64,000 nucleotides of DNA from Chondrosia reniformis (taxonomy: Eukaryota > Porifera > Demospongiae > Chondrillida > Chondrillidae): contig OX359202.1 in NCBI GenBank assembly GCA_947172415.1, positions 2,578,001 to 2,642,000 of the forward strand, in the 5' to 3' direction. The position numbers were made by a program, and so were the translations under genes. Below are positions 30,707-41,972 of this stretch, piece after piece. Under the pieces are notes generated by a model. That model saw nothing but the letters and a program-made list of their open reading frames with translations, did no database searches and was not told the DNA's origin. Numbering within the stretch: the stretch's first letter is position 1; every line of letters starts with the position of its first letter.

Positions 30707-33700
30707 TCAAAGTTTAACTTTGGTGTCATCTGTGGGGTTCTTCTCTTTGTGTAGAGTCCATATACAGGTTTGGCCAACTCCTGTAACAGCTATTACCTTG
30801 TAACCCAAGTCTTCCAGTCTATCTAATACTAATCTTGGAGGATCAGGACATTGCCATTCTTTGCTGTAGGAAAAATAGAAACATATAAAACAATAGCTGA
30901 TTGTACGGAGAAAACACAATTTCATAAATAAAAACAAGTAAGAATTAGTAGTATACGGACTCGGAGAAAAATTCTGAAAATGGCTGAAAACTGCTATAAA
31001 CTGGCCTTGAAGCATGAAGGCAAGCAACGGTGTTCTGCTGGAAAATAAACGAACTTTGAAATCTCCAATTTTTGTTTTTTCATCATCATCTTCTTCGCCC
31101 ACTGTAACTAATAACATTATTATTGAGCATGACGTTTTTCATGGCTCCAGAGACAAGGCTCCATAATCAATAAATTTACTAACGCATTATTAGTACGAGG
31201 GGGTATGAAGAATTTTTAATTGAGGTTGGTATGGGTAACACCTCCTCTACAACGGCAAACCAGTTTTAAGTTGTCAGACCCTTATTGGAGCAAGTATTGC
31301 ATAAGTTTAGTGTCTGATTTCATCAGACTATCTTCTAGACAGAGTATAGAGTAACAAATCATTTAAAGGCCATCATCCATTATCGGCCACCCGATCATTT
31401 CAACCAGTAGACAAATCAGCTTAAGTTGAAAATGATTTGAAAGCGCATACACTGCAGACAATATTTCCTGTTAATCATAGATATTGTTCTCCATTGTCCT
31501 CGGTGCAAGCCCTTGTAAGGTGCCGGCCGATAAAATCAATTATAGCCCGAAATAATGTATTATCGGCCATCAGCTCGTAGTCTGCACACGATAGAGAGAT
31601 ACAGACCTTACTGCTACAACAAAGAGGTACAACCACTGTCTTCATGTATACCAAGATTTTCGTAGTCAGACATCTAATGGTAGAGATAAGTGAGTGTCTT
31701 GAAATGTGTCGGGTTATGTAATCTATTATCAGCCAAAATAAACTCTCGAGCATTTCATACTAGAGGCACAAGCAGTGGTGTCGGCGATATATAATACAGG
31801 TAGGGGCATTGTTGTCATCACCACCAAGAATAGCCGTCCAATACCTTTACGACTGAGGTGCACAGTCCAACAAAGTGTTGGCATGTCACACAATCAATTA
31901 TAGGCCACCATTATACATACCAGAAATTAAATCGCGAGTCAGCATGATGCTTTCAAACACACAAATTGTGAAGGAAGCTATTCAGAAAGGTGAAGATATA
32001 ATGTTTTATAACTTAAATAACTTTCTTTAACAGTCTCTAGCTAATATTTAGTGTTGCTTTGAGAAGACTATACTTTGATTATCTCTCTTACATTTTAATT
32101 TTAAGCGGGTCCATTGAGAAGGGGCCTGCAAAGCAGCCTAAACTGGGGTGAGGAGGCCATGACCTGGGCTATATATGCTGTCCCACTGTATATATGCATG
32201 TAGCACTACACAGAAAACATACAAAATTACATGAATAGAAATAAAAAGTATGTATGGTGACAACATAGATAAATATGCAACAACTGTATTAGGCATTGGC
32301 TTGTCGGTGATTAATGCTAACTCTTTTATACTTAATGCATACGTATAGGACAACTTTTCAAGACTGTGTCAGTGGAAGGGTGCTGCATGGTGCACATAGT
32401 AGCCCAAATTGTTATCTAAATGATGAGGAAGAAGAGGAGCTAGTTAGGTTTATTTTTAGGTGCTCTGAAATAGGCTACTCCCGTACAAAGAGTGAAATCC
32501 CTGGCACAGTGCAGACAATTTGCGAGAGGAAGGGCCTTAATGTGCATGTATCAAGTAGGTGGTGGGATGCTTTACGAAAGAGGCATCCAAGCCTCAGTGT
32601 TCGCATGGCAGAGGGGCTCGGATGTGCCAGGGTAGTAGCCATCGACACTATTATGACACGCTGGAGGCCACCCTGAAGAGCATTTCGCTGTGGGATTTGC
32701 CAGCACATATTTTTAATTGTGACGAAACTGGTATGCCTTTAAACCCAGCCACTTCCAAAGTGGTTGCAGCCAAGGGAGTAAAGCATCCCTACCAGATCAC
32801 CAGTGGGAACAACACTGTTAAAATTTTAGTGTGAACGTCACACCCCCTGACAATCACATCATAGGTGTGATCAATCACACCTTGCCTTTAGAGTGAACAG
32901 CACACCTCATACAGCAACATAAGGTACTATCATTACCCCATACTAGCTGATGAGCCCTGGCATTGGGCGAAAGAAGTCTTCTCTTGAAGCTTGTCCTAGG
33001 AATTGGGTTGCTTCCATATGCATGGCTTCTCAGTTTAAATAGTTATGAATTGGGTTAGGGTTAAGGATGGATGTGCAAGATGTTGAGATAGCATAAGGGA
33101 TCCCTGATGATGATGATGATGATGTGCCAACAGGTAAAACTTTAATTGCAAGATCAGAAGATGTTTCCAGGACTAGGCTTAGATCAGAAGGAAAGAGAAA
33201 ATCCAGTGAAACCTGTGTGGTGGCCCCCCTTCTGTCACTGTCTTAGTGGAAGACAGTAAACCTGCCTCACTCTAACTGTATACCTAGCACTTGATCCCTG
33301 CTACAGAATATTTAATTAATTGATAATATTCATTGAATGATTTTCATAATATATTCCAATACTTCTAACAAATACCATAGTTTGGGAAATTTTCGTGGGA
33401 AAAAATTTTCGTGGGAAAAATTTCGTGTTAAAATATTTTTGTGGTCTGAGTGCTACCACGAAAATATATTACCACGAAAATTTATACAAGTTACGTAATT
33501 ATGTTGAGAAAATGGAGGATTACAAAAGGGATCGGACGAAAGTGAGCCCTTTGAGTCCGGTAAACCGTCCTTGCGCTGCAGGTATCGCAGTAGAGCCATT
33601 TTTGCCGCGCTCAGCTGTGTTGCGTTTACATATACGTAGATTGTACAGCGTGTTATTATTCGTCGCTAAAAATATTTCGTGTAATAAATATTCGTGGTTT

Positions 33701-36700
33701 GAGTCAACCACGAAAATATTTTAACAACGAAAATTTCCCAAATTACAGTACTTCCAACTCTAGTTACTTATTTACATACAGTGCTCCACGTCTAAAGAGT
33801 GTAGTTTGCTGGTTTGCCTAAAATAGCTCTAGGTAGTTAAGGGTGATGGGATTAGCTAATTTTTAGTAAGTTATAAGTAGGGATGGTCTACAACTTTCGC
33901 AAAATTGTAAAACCGAAATAGGCCAAATTCTGAAATTCCTCATTTTTTCTTCTTTTTTCAAATGAGCTAGCGCTAACATGCGAACTTACGCAGGAACACA
34001 CAAGTACTAAATCGTCATTAATGTTTCCGAACTAGGGAGTAGGCTACCTTAGATTTCAACGCGCTCTATTCAAATCGTGTTACTTTTGAAAATGCCAAAT
34101 TTAGGGCCTATTTGAACGCCATTTTTTAATTATGTTTCAAATTCTCTCTATATAAATAAGGAACTCGAGTTAGAAAAATTGGAGGTACTGCCGCCCCCGC
34201 GATCAAATTACTTAGTCGCTTTGCAGGGCCTTTATACAGTCGTAGTCTTAACGATTATGGAGCCTTTAACATCCTAATCTGAATGTTAAAGAACGGTAGA
34301 AAACGTATTTTACAAATTTGGGATCTTTTCGGACGCCATTTTTTAGTTTAGAACTCTAGATTATATCGTCTATTCTGCTACTTTATTTCTAGTTTTCGCC
34401 AAAAAAAACTTTCAATAACAAATATTAACAAGAAAAATGGGGCAATACAAGTTAAATAAAAACATTCAAAAATGAAGTTTAAAGTAGGGATGGCACTATA
34501 ACAGTGATTGGCACATCTAGTCAAAGTAACGAAACAAGAAAGTGATCATATGGTAAGGCTAACATTGCAGAAGTGGCATACTGAAACTTAACTATACACA
34601 TCACTTCTATGTGTGGGTGCATCGATCACTACTTCTAGTATATCCATGATGCGCCCAAACATAGAAGTGATGTGTATAGTTAAGTTTCAGTATGCCACTT
34701 CTGCAATGTTAGCCTTACCATATGATCACTTTCTTGTTTCGTTACTTTTTCTAGATGTGCCAATCACTGTTATAGTGCCATCCCTACTTTTAACTTCATT
34801 TTTGAATGTTTTTATTTAACTTAATTTGATGGATCAAGTAGATGTTATTGAATGCTATGTGGGTGGATGGGCGAGGTTTGTGACACGCCCACTTAGTTGC
34901 AGTCCATCTTCCAAAAAACAGTTTTTAGATACTAACTAACGAATGGTTATTAGTTAAGAGCTCATACTTCAGTATGATATTGCTCCCAAGATTCGTGAGA
35001 CTTGGTGTAAAGAAAACTTGAATTCAACGTTCCATTTGAGAAAACAAGTCGAAAAGGTTAATTTCAGGTACCTTTAGTCTTCAGATACGTTCCACTGCAA
35101 ATTTTGTAGTTAAGAGCTGTAGACAGGTCAAAAGCTAGTGTAAGAGCTGTGCTATCGATGGACTTCAAGCTAGCAGCAAGCCACGAACATATGCTACGTA
35201 CGAAAATTATCGCGAATTGTGTAATTTATAATCACATGATCGAATGTGACCAATTATGTCATGTAGTAAAAATGGCGATTTTTCCCTATAGGTTTGTATT
35301 TACAACAGCAGAAATTTACCTAGGCATTCTGGACAAGGGAAAAGGTATAATCCTCTCCGTGAACACTTGCTAAGGTAAGGAAATATGTAAAAAAATAACT
35401 GATAACGTTTTGTCATTTTTATACAAAAAATTTCCTCTTTAGACATACAGAGAATTGGAAACTTAATAAAAAAATGGCATTTGAAGAGGCCCTAAATTTG
35501 GCACCTTCAAAAGTAACATGCTTCGGATACAGCGAGTTGAAATCAAGGGTAGCCGATTCCCTAGTTAGGAAACATTTGTGACGATATAGTACTTGTATGT
35601 ACCTGCGTAAGTTCGCATATTAGCACTAGCTTATTTGAAAAAGAAAAGGAAGAAGAAAAAATGAATTTCAGAAATTGGCCTATTTAAGTTTAACCACTTT
35701 GCGAAAGTTGTTGAGCATCTAAGCAGTTTTGGGATTTAGAAAAGCATGCAAAAACGACTGCAAACACTCGAATACAACCAAAAATCCAATTGCTGTTGAT
35801 TTATGAGGTGTTAATTGATAATACATTGGATAGGGCGGCCATGTTCTTTTTTCCGCCATCCCTATTTAGAGAGTACTGCCGTACCCACTGATATTGACTG
35901 GTTACAAAGATCAGGGTAATATATATAGTGGCATACATATGATAAAACAATACTGATATAAATAATATAACTATGAAGGATACATAGTGCAGTGAGGTCA
36001 AATAGTAATGTAAGGGTCTATATAAGTTAGGAGTATGCCACACATTTGTATCACGAGCTGTGCACGTATGAATGTATGTATGTGGGTGTATCTATATATG
36101 TGTGCATATAAACGTATCTATGTGTTTAACCTAATACATCAGGTGAAATCTGGCAGTAGTGAGGTGGGCAGAAGGGACCTGAATCGTTCCATCCACCAGC
36201 ACTTGCTGACTTTACATGGTGTTGTGAGCGAGATCATCAGCATATGTGGGTCTGTGTGTGTTTGCACATACAAGTGTAGTAGCAGCTTTGCATTACAGCT
36301 GGATGTTTCGCGGAGTACACAGTTTGAATGTCTTATTTACATTTATCGTACACTTGAACGAATGAGTGTATAAAACTCGTTTTAAATTAAGAGATTTCTT
36401 ATTTAGGCCTCCGTTTGTTAGAAAACGGAGGACAAAGTTTGCATATAAAAGGCCATAGGAATATAGAAAACCTATGGAAAATTTATATGCAAACCATGTG
36501 TTCTATATTATATTATATATACAGTGCAAGTTACAATATACTAAGGTAATCTAATATAAATAATATAAATAATATAAATAATTAAATAATTCATATGGCT
36601 CCAAGAAAGGACCTAGAAACAAAATGGGCATATTATCATAAAGTTTAGGGTATAAAACTCATTTTAAATTAAGGGATTTTTGATTTAGGCCTCCGTTTGT

Positions 36701-38802
36701 TAGAAAACGGAGGACAAAGTCGGCATATAAAAGGCCATAGGACTATAGAAAACCTATGGGAAATTTATATTGAAACAATGTGTTATATTAATAAAAATTA
36801 TCAATTGGTCAGATCATTTTGAAACCAACATATATCATGGTACATGTGCATAGGAAACGTCTGGCGAAGTTTTGCTTAATTAAATGAGCAAAATAATCAA
36901 GATATAATGAAGAATTCAAAGTTACGATTGCGCAAGCTGGTGATGTATTGTGATGTTTTTCTAATGCGTCACCAACACCTTCGTATGTCGCTCCGTACAC
37001 ACATTTTGTGAATCATGTGACGTTGCGTAAACGTCACCGACTCGTTGCTAAAGAAGATCATCCTTTCGAGAACGGCTATGACAAGTCGACGCTCTCCTAC
37101 GAGAAGGAGCTACCGAATAAGCGAGTTGTAGCGAAGGTTAGAATGAACGTATTTGTATACGTTCATGCTAAGTTTAAGCCAAAAGTGTTGCTATATATAT
37201 TGATGTAGAGAAATAAAAGAAATTCGTTTAGACGACCGTAGTAAAACTGTGGTACTTTAAGCTCCGTCATAATCTGCTTATGTTTTCTATTACTTATCCA
37301 TGTGTGTACGTGTGCAGGAGTGTAATTGGATACTAGGGGTATATATATATATATATGGAATAAGGAGTGCTATATTAAGCATGTTTAAATACAATCAAGT
37401 ACTACACAGTGCAAGTTACAAAAGTTAACATGGATGCAAGTGACTCCCAAGATAATCACACTGAGGTATATAATATAATACGGATGCAAATGACTCCCAA
37501 AATAATCACAATCAGGTATATTAAACGCTACAAGACTTTAGCCACACTGAAATTCTCAACTGCTGCATACAGAGTAGTAGTCTCTACAGATCATATAAGG
37601 TTAAACGCATGGCCTTCCAATTACCTTTTCACACCTTAGTATAGACTGAAGATGATGCATCTGCATGCCATTATCAGCAAAAATTCCAGTCTCAGGCAAG
37701 GGGTCTCAGCCAATAATCACCGCAGATTTGACTTGCCTTGAGTGTGAGCTAGGAGTACCGTTGGTTGCTTGCATGCATTCACATAAACAACAGGGTGAGA
37801 GACAATTTGGTAACTTGCACACAAGGGACATAAAGGCTGGGGCCTTTAATTTATTTCATGAACAATGTCCCTTGTGTGCAAGTTACCAAATTGTCTCTCA
37901 CCCTGTTGTTTATGTGAATGCATGCAAGCAACCAACGGTACTCCTAGCTCACACTCAAGGCAAGTCAAATCTGCGGTGATTATTGGCTGAGACCCCCTGC
38001 CTGAGACTGGAATTTTTGCTGATAATGGCATGCAGATGCATCATCTTCAGTCTATACTAAGGTGTGAAAAGGTAATTGGAAGGCCATGCGTTTAACCTTA
38101 TATGATCTGTAGAGACTACTACTCTGTATGCAGCAGTTGAGAATTTCAGTGTGGCTAAAGTCTTGTAGCGTTTAATATACCTGATTGTGATTATTTTGGG
38201 AGTCATTTGCATCCGTATTATATTATATACCTCAGTGTGATTATCTTGGGAGTCACTTGCATCCATGTAAATTTTTGTAACTTGCACTGTGTAGTACTTG
38301 ATTGTATATATATATATATATATATCTTTCCGTAACATGAAGCCGTACAACGTAATCGGCAAATGAAAACAATATAAGGGGCTGCCTGTTGCAGCCCTAA
38401 TAACATGTACTGGGCAATTAAATGAATAGTTTATATATTATATTATAGGACTTACAAATTATTACCAGGTTCTTTAATAAGTTTGCATCCAATAACTTTC
38501 ATAAGATCTTCATTTGCGTATTCGTCTCCACAAATTGTAGGGCCGTTTTCCTGTATTTTAAGAAATAGTCACTATACGCAAAGTATACAACAAGAATAAC
38601 TGTATATACATGTGTACAGTCGTGTCTAAAAAATGCTAAATGTTAACAAAGCCGTCAGACCACAATTAGCTGAACGAGGTAATATCATATAATACCCTCG
38701 TGACAATGTTTCAGAAACCTAAAGTCTGTGTAAGTCAAGACTGAAGATCATACCAGTCAAACTTACCAAGCGTATTTGTGTACTAAGCAGGAGATACGGC
38801 AT
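30707..38802 (-). CDS. GCHFR: GTP cyclohydrolase I feedback regulatory protein (GFRP), complete, 3 exons
   Basis: GFRP binds GTP cyclohydrolase I as a pentamer on each face; it confers inhibition by tetrahydrobiopterin and activation by phenylalanine, so it sets BH4 supply. Exons on the minus strand: 38802-38767 (MPYLLLSTQIRL), 38550-38456 (ENGPTICGDEYANEDLMKVI to KEPGNN), 30863-30707 (F-KEWQC, then DPPRLVLDRLEDLGYKVIAV and TGVGQTCIWTLHKE). Phases close at 288 nt, 95 residues against 84 in human. Nearly every block aligns with human GFRP (MPYLLISTQIR, GPTMVGDE, GNNF, DDPPRIVLDKL, MTGVGQTLVWCLHKE), with an extra C-terminal tail of about 11 residues. Intron 1 is 216 bp; intron 2 is 7,592 bp and full of repeats. 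Confidence 0.93.
31365..31920. repeat. Interspersed ATTATCGGCCA/TGGCCGATAAT repeats
   Basis: Variants of ATTATCGGCC or its complement occur near 31379, 31522, 31558, 31724 and 31898, often preceded by AATCTATT or CAATTA. Minus-strand translation gives two similar segments, SLFWLIIDYITRHISRHS and TLFRAIIDFIGRHLTRAC. This suggests a decayed tandem or inverted duplication of an unknown element. Confidence 0.4.
32340..32834 (+). pseudogene. Pogo/Tigger-like transposase fragment
   Basis: The plus strand reads DCVSGRVLHGAHSSPNCYLN, EEEEELVRFIFRCSEIGYSR (CENP-B-type second HTH), ALRKRHPSLSVRMAEGL. After a frame change near 32650 it reads LWDLPAHIFNCDETGMPLNP (first catalytic aspartate in N-C-D-E-T-G) and HPYQITSGNNTVKILV. 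The remaining DDE residues are missing, so the gene is dead. Confidence 0.78.
33375..33748. mobile_element. TA-flanked MITE, copy 2
   Basis: Same family as 6271-6614, in the opposite orientation. It is 374 bp because of an extra stretch of TTTCGTGGGAAAAA at one end. TA flanks at 33373-33374 and 33749-33750. Its interior (GCGCTGCAGGTATCGCAGTA) closely matches the other two copies. Confidence 0.85.
33876..35869. mobile_element. 2-kb foldback element, AGTAGGGATGGC family
   Basis: Ends AAGTAGGGATGG and CCATCCCTATTT are inverted. Long imperfect inverted arms (about 33888-34155 against about 35440-35712) share blocks such as CAAATTTAGGGCC/GGCCCTAAATTTG and GTAAGTTCGCAT. A smaller palindrome of the same terminal type is nested inside (34449-34822). 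No transposase. Related copies lie near 53.2-54.2, 55.6-57.0, 60.7-61.5 and 63.3-64.0 kb. Confidence 0.75.
34449..34822. repeat. Nested 374-bp palindrome
   Basis: Two arms of 175 nt (34449-34623, 34648-34822) around a 24-nt loop, nearly identical when inverted. Arms begin AAGTTAAATAAAAACATTC and include AGTAGGGATGGC, the same terminal motif as the surrounding 2-kb element, and end at GGGTGCATC/GATGCGCCC. It lies in GCHFR intron 2. Confidence 0.93.
36365..37330. repeat. G-family composite repeat, copy 1
   Basis: A repeat of about 800-1000 bp present five or more times in the window. Order of landmarks: ATTCATATGGCTCCAAGAAA, GGCCTCCGTTTGTTAGAAAA with CGGAGGACAAAG, GGCCATAGGACTATAGAAAA, CATATATCATGGTACATGTG, GTGACGTTGCGTAAACGTCA, AAGAAGATCATCCTTTCGAG and GAGCTACCGAATAAGCGAGT. 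Here the GGCCTCCGTTTG block is duplicated (36406 and 36689). A 66-codon frame across the GATCATCC block is broken in other copies, so it is not a gene. Confidence 0.75.
37390..38306. repeat. 917-bp near-perfect palindrome (two 441-nt arms)
   Basis: Left arm 37390-37830 and right arm 37866-38306 are inverted copies of equal length with only a few mismatches (for example AAAAGTTAAC against AAAAATTTAC near the tips). The loop is 35 nt. Arms contain CAGTGCAAGTTACAAA, GGATGCAAGTGACTCCCAAG and TTGCACACAAGGGACA. Diverged relatives at 59820-60690, 57890-58260 and single arms at 52995-53235 and 45540-45765 show that it is a repeat family rather than a one-off. It sits in GCHFR intron 2 and would fold into a 441-bp RNA duplex if transcribed. 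Confidence 0.95.
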
Positions 38803-38886
38803 TATAAAGCCAGAAACTTGGTAATCAACTTATAAAATGGCCATTACGATTACTGAGACTGTAGTGTGACGTACCCGGATCCATTT

Positions 38887-38902
38887 CCTATGACGTCATA
38901 GG
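38887..38902. promoter_or_regulatory. CRE palindrome upstream of GCHFR
   Basis: CCTATGACGTCATAGG is a perfect 16-nt palindrome containing the full CREB/ATF site TGACGTCA, 85-100 bp upstream of the GCHFR start codon on the gene's own side. Position and perfection suggest a promoter element responding to bZIP factors. That role is inferred. Confidence 0.6.
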
Positions 38903-38934
38903 CAGGACACTTGGAAAGACCACAAAATAAGAGC

Positions 38935-39130
38935 ATTTTAAAAAGAAGTTAGAAGTAAGGATGACAGTACCAGCAACAGTCACAGGTACATCAAACAAGA
39001 TGGAACATAACCAAACAGAATCCAGTGGCATACTGAAAGACCATAGCTATTACTGGACTCTATCCAAACTTCAATCAGCTATATAACGATACACCCAAGC
39101 ACTAAAGTAATGTGTGTGTTTACATATTCA
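38935..39130. repeat. Diverged single foldback arm
   Basis: AGAAGTAAGGATGACAGTAC with CAGCAACAGTCACAGGTACA and AACAAGATGG resembles the outer part of the palindrome arm at 56142-56340. No partner arm is visible, so it is probably a relic. Confidence 0.4.
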
Positions 39131-39239
39131 TGATCAGTACGTATGCAATGTCTGTATGGTTAGCTGAATGCATGATCACTGTTTTATTGTTACTGTGCTA
39201 TATCTAGTCACTGTTGCAAGCAAGTCAAATCAAGTATCT

Positions 39240-40690
39240 TATTTAGACTGGGGAGGCCTTTAGCCATTGGCTACTATACTAGGCACCCAATATTAAAAAT
39301 GGGGGATGACAAAAATAGGGTAAGATGGCAATAAGAACATGAGGGAGAAAAGCTGGTCAAAAATAAAAGGCCTAATTTTCATGTACAAGAGATAACTAGG
39401 GTGATATAATACAGGAAATAATAAATACCAAATTTACAGGAAATGGGAGGGTGTATAATACATAAAAATAAATAAAATAAATTAATATTAATTAATAGGT
39501 TAACTGTTTATAGAATTACTAGCAAGCACTGAGAACGTGGCCAGGGTTGAGGCTGTCGTTGCATCTGTAGGAAGTGATCTCCAGGTGGAGGTGCCACGAT
39601 AGGTGTAGGACTGTTTACCCATGTTAGTTTTCACAGGAGGAAGGTTGAAGTCAGATGTACTCCCCCTTGTGTGGTAGTGGTGGGTGGGGGGTTTAAATAG
39701 TTCTTTAAGATAAGGGGTGTGTATGCCCTTGACAGATTTGAAAACTTGCTATGCCAAGTGGAGACGTCTTCTGTGTTCCAAGGATTTAACCCTGAGCTTT
39801 TGTCTGGCGGCAGAGGCGGAGTCAGAGCGACTCTTGTGTATAATGCTTTCGATGGCTAGATTGTGGAGACGCTCTAGCCTAGTTGATTCCTCGGATGTAC
39901 ATCACTGCCACACAACATCACAGTAATCAAAGATAGGCATAATGTAGGATTTGTAGAATAAAATCCTCAAGGGTGTTGGGAGGAACCAAGATAGCCTTCG
40001 TAAGAGGTTGATTTGCCGAGAAGCTTTGGAAATGATAAAGTCAATATGGTCCTTCCAGGTCAGGGTGTCGTTAATTTGGATACCAAGAAATTTGTAGACT
40101 CGAACTTGCTTAATAGTGTGACTGTCCAAGGTGAGGTTAAGTGGTGGAAGATTAGTCTTACGACTAGAGTGGAGTAGCATCGAGTTGGTCTTCAGAGGGT
40201 TTAACTTGAGACCATTGGATTTCATCCAGAGATTTACAAGGTTAAGACAGTTCTGCAGGGTGTTGGTTATATTTGAGATATCATGGCCTGCAATGAATAT
40301 AGTGGTGTCATCGGCAAATGGGACGGTGGTAGAGTCAGTGATGGTATTGGGTAAATCATTAATGAAAGCCGAGAAGAGGGAAGGGCCTAGGATGGATCTT
40401 TGGGGAACACCTGAAGACAGAGGTCGAGAGGTAGAGGTGTGACCTTTCACATGAGTGGATTGGGAACGGTTGGCTAGGTAGGATCTAAACCATTGCACAG
40501 TAGATGGATCAAGACCCAGGTTGGTGAGTTTGCTGAGAAGAAGTGAGTGCTTTACTGTGTCGAAGGCTTTAGACACGTCGATGAACAGAGTAGCTACAAA
40601 CTTCCCAGAATCAAGGGCTTTGGACCAAGTATCGGTACAAAATAACAAAGATGTGGTGGTGGAGTGGCCAGGGCGATAGGTCTACGCAGC
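39240..40690 (-). pseudogene. 5'-truncated non-LTR retrotransposon (RT domain and 3' end)
   Basis: The minus strand encodes 248 uninterrupted residues (40648-39902) starting in the RT palm: FIDVSKAFDTVKHSLLLSKL, then SGVPQRSILGPSLFSAFIND, then VPFADDTTIFIAG (catalytic F-A-D-D), LWMKSNGLKLNPLKTN and FLGIQINDTLTWKDHI. After YCDVVWQ a TGA interrupts, and the frame continues CTSEESTRLERLHNLAIESI, then a TAG, then YHTRGSTSDFNL and RGTSTWRSLP, the usual CR1/jockey-like tail. The 3' end (GGGTGCCTAGTATAGTAGCC with AATGGCTAAAGGC) matches the copy ending near 62.47 kb. The endonuclease half is missing. It lies between GCHFR and RMDN. Confidence 0.88.
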
Positions 40691-41062
40691 ACCGGCTACA
40701 GGTAGTCTTATACTTAGTAGGGCAGCAATAGTCCTTTGACAATTTGAGAATAAACGCTTATGGTTTGATTCATCACTTCAAATAATAATTCATCCTGTAG
40801 CTGTATCCGCCAGCCCACACAATCAATTCACCAATGACACTGATACAGAATCAGAAATGTAAAGTTACCTAAATTACAACTAGTAATTAGCATGATTGAA
40901 AAATAGTATCGTATTAATTACATATATACGAGTACCATTTTAAACTAAAATTTTACTACATTACATACCTACAAAATTAATAATAAGTTGTATTAAGGTA
41001 AATTATTCACAAAGTGGTCTGTGTTCCACTATCTATTGACAAATCCTCCAACTTCACATTTT

Positions 41063-41972
41063 CTAGTAAGTCTGATTATAAGAAAGCAACATTTGCTCAA
41101 TTTCACCTTGGGCTTCTTGATCCTATGTGCAATATAGAATCGTTAACCTCTGTATGATGGGAATATCAAAACAACAAGAAATGCTATAATTCCATTTACT
41201 AACTTCTGGTGTGGAAACAGCTACCAAATTAGCTTTGTTAAGCCACTCCAACATGTCATTACGTTGACCAACTTTTTCATAACACTTTGCTATCATCAGT
41301 TCATTTTTTTTCCATTTACCTACCATCAGATCTTCTGCCTATAAAGAAGAATTCACTAACCTAAGCCATTTTCCAATTAACATACCCTAGAAAACAACTA
41401 AACATTTATATTTAACACTAAAACTTGAAATTGGGTTTATGTACTTTTCTGAAGTTAAATAATGCTTCTTCAACATTGGTTTCTGGTGGGGAGCCATACA
41501 ACATGGTAGCAGCTTTCCTTTCAAGCCAAGAGAGAGCAGCAACCTAAACAGGTTCAACAAGACATAAAAATCAAGAAAAGTATAGATTTTTAGTACTACA
41601 CAGCTGCTATTCACCATACTTCATAACACCACATTCCTAAAAAGAAGTATAAGACAGCTTCCTTTGGATTGAGTTCTATCGCCTTATTAATATGTTCCTA
41701 TCAATGAAACAAAACCAAAATTTAACACACCAAATCACACAGTTTTCAATGATAAATAAAACATGGTACATATGTATAGGCACCCTCTGCTGTATAGTGG
41801 CAGGGGAGACATATCTATTATAATTTTCTACTCACCTTGTAAATATACCCTTTCTGTATTTTTTCACTTGTATTACAAAATTTTGTGCAACTTCCTGTTA
41901 GAACTGCATACCATTTGTGAGCCTGCCAACAATCTGCATCTGCATCAACGGAATGCTTAGCATAGGTCTCAC
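41063..41972 (-). CDS. RMDN1: Regulator of microtubule dynamics (RMDN) family, 3' five exons
   Basis: RMDN proteins are TPR-like factors linked to spindle microtubules, mitochondria or ER contacts. Exons on the minus strand: 41972-41836 (ETYAKHSVDA, then CWQAHKWYAVLTGSC), 41697-41620 (EHINKAIELNPKEAVLYFFL, GMWCYE), 41543-41445 (VAALSWLERKAATMLYGSPP, VEEALFNFRK), 41338-41204 (AEDLMVGKWKKNELMIAKCY, EWLNKANLVAVSTPE), 41122-41063 (DQEAQGEIEQMLLSYNQTY, stop TAG). Phases agree; 509 nt. AHKWYA, I-x-L-x-P-K-x-A, W-C-Y and SPP-x-T-x-x-E-A-L-x-x-F are family hallmarks shared with human RMDN1-3. Which paralogue it is cannot be decided. The first listed exon opens with two bases of a split codon, and the exons upstream of it were not found. 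Confidence 0.82.

Larger units (their letters stand above)
30864..38455 (-). other. 7.6-kb GCHFR intron 2
   Basis: This intron interrupts a codon in a 95-residue gene. It contains a dispersed ATTATCGGCCA-type repeat (31365-31920), a pogo-like transposase pseudogene (32340-32834), a 344-bp MITE (33375-33748), a 2-kb foldback element (33876-35869), a G-family repeat (36365-37330) and the 441-nt-arm palindrome (37390-38306). Bases 32840-33370 hold a GAT microsatellite (about 33106-33124) and nothing else clear. Confidence 0.85.

Noticed and set aside
37008-37208. 66-codon frame in the G-family repeat as a host gene
   Set aside because: Copies at 45.0, 57.5 and 59.2 kb carry stops at different positions in the same frame.
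37409-38362. Paired identical open frames (about 76 residues on each strand) as duplicated genes
   Set aside because: They are the two arms of a palindrome. The frames are broken in the other copies of the repeat, and the peptide has no family resemblance.
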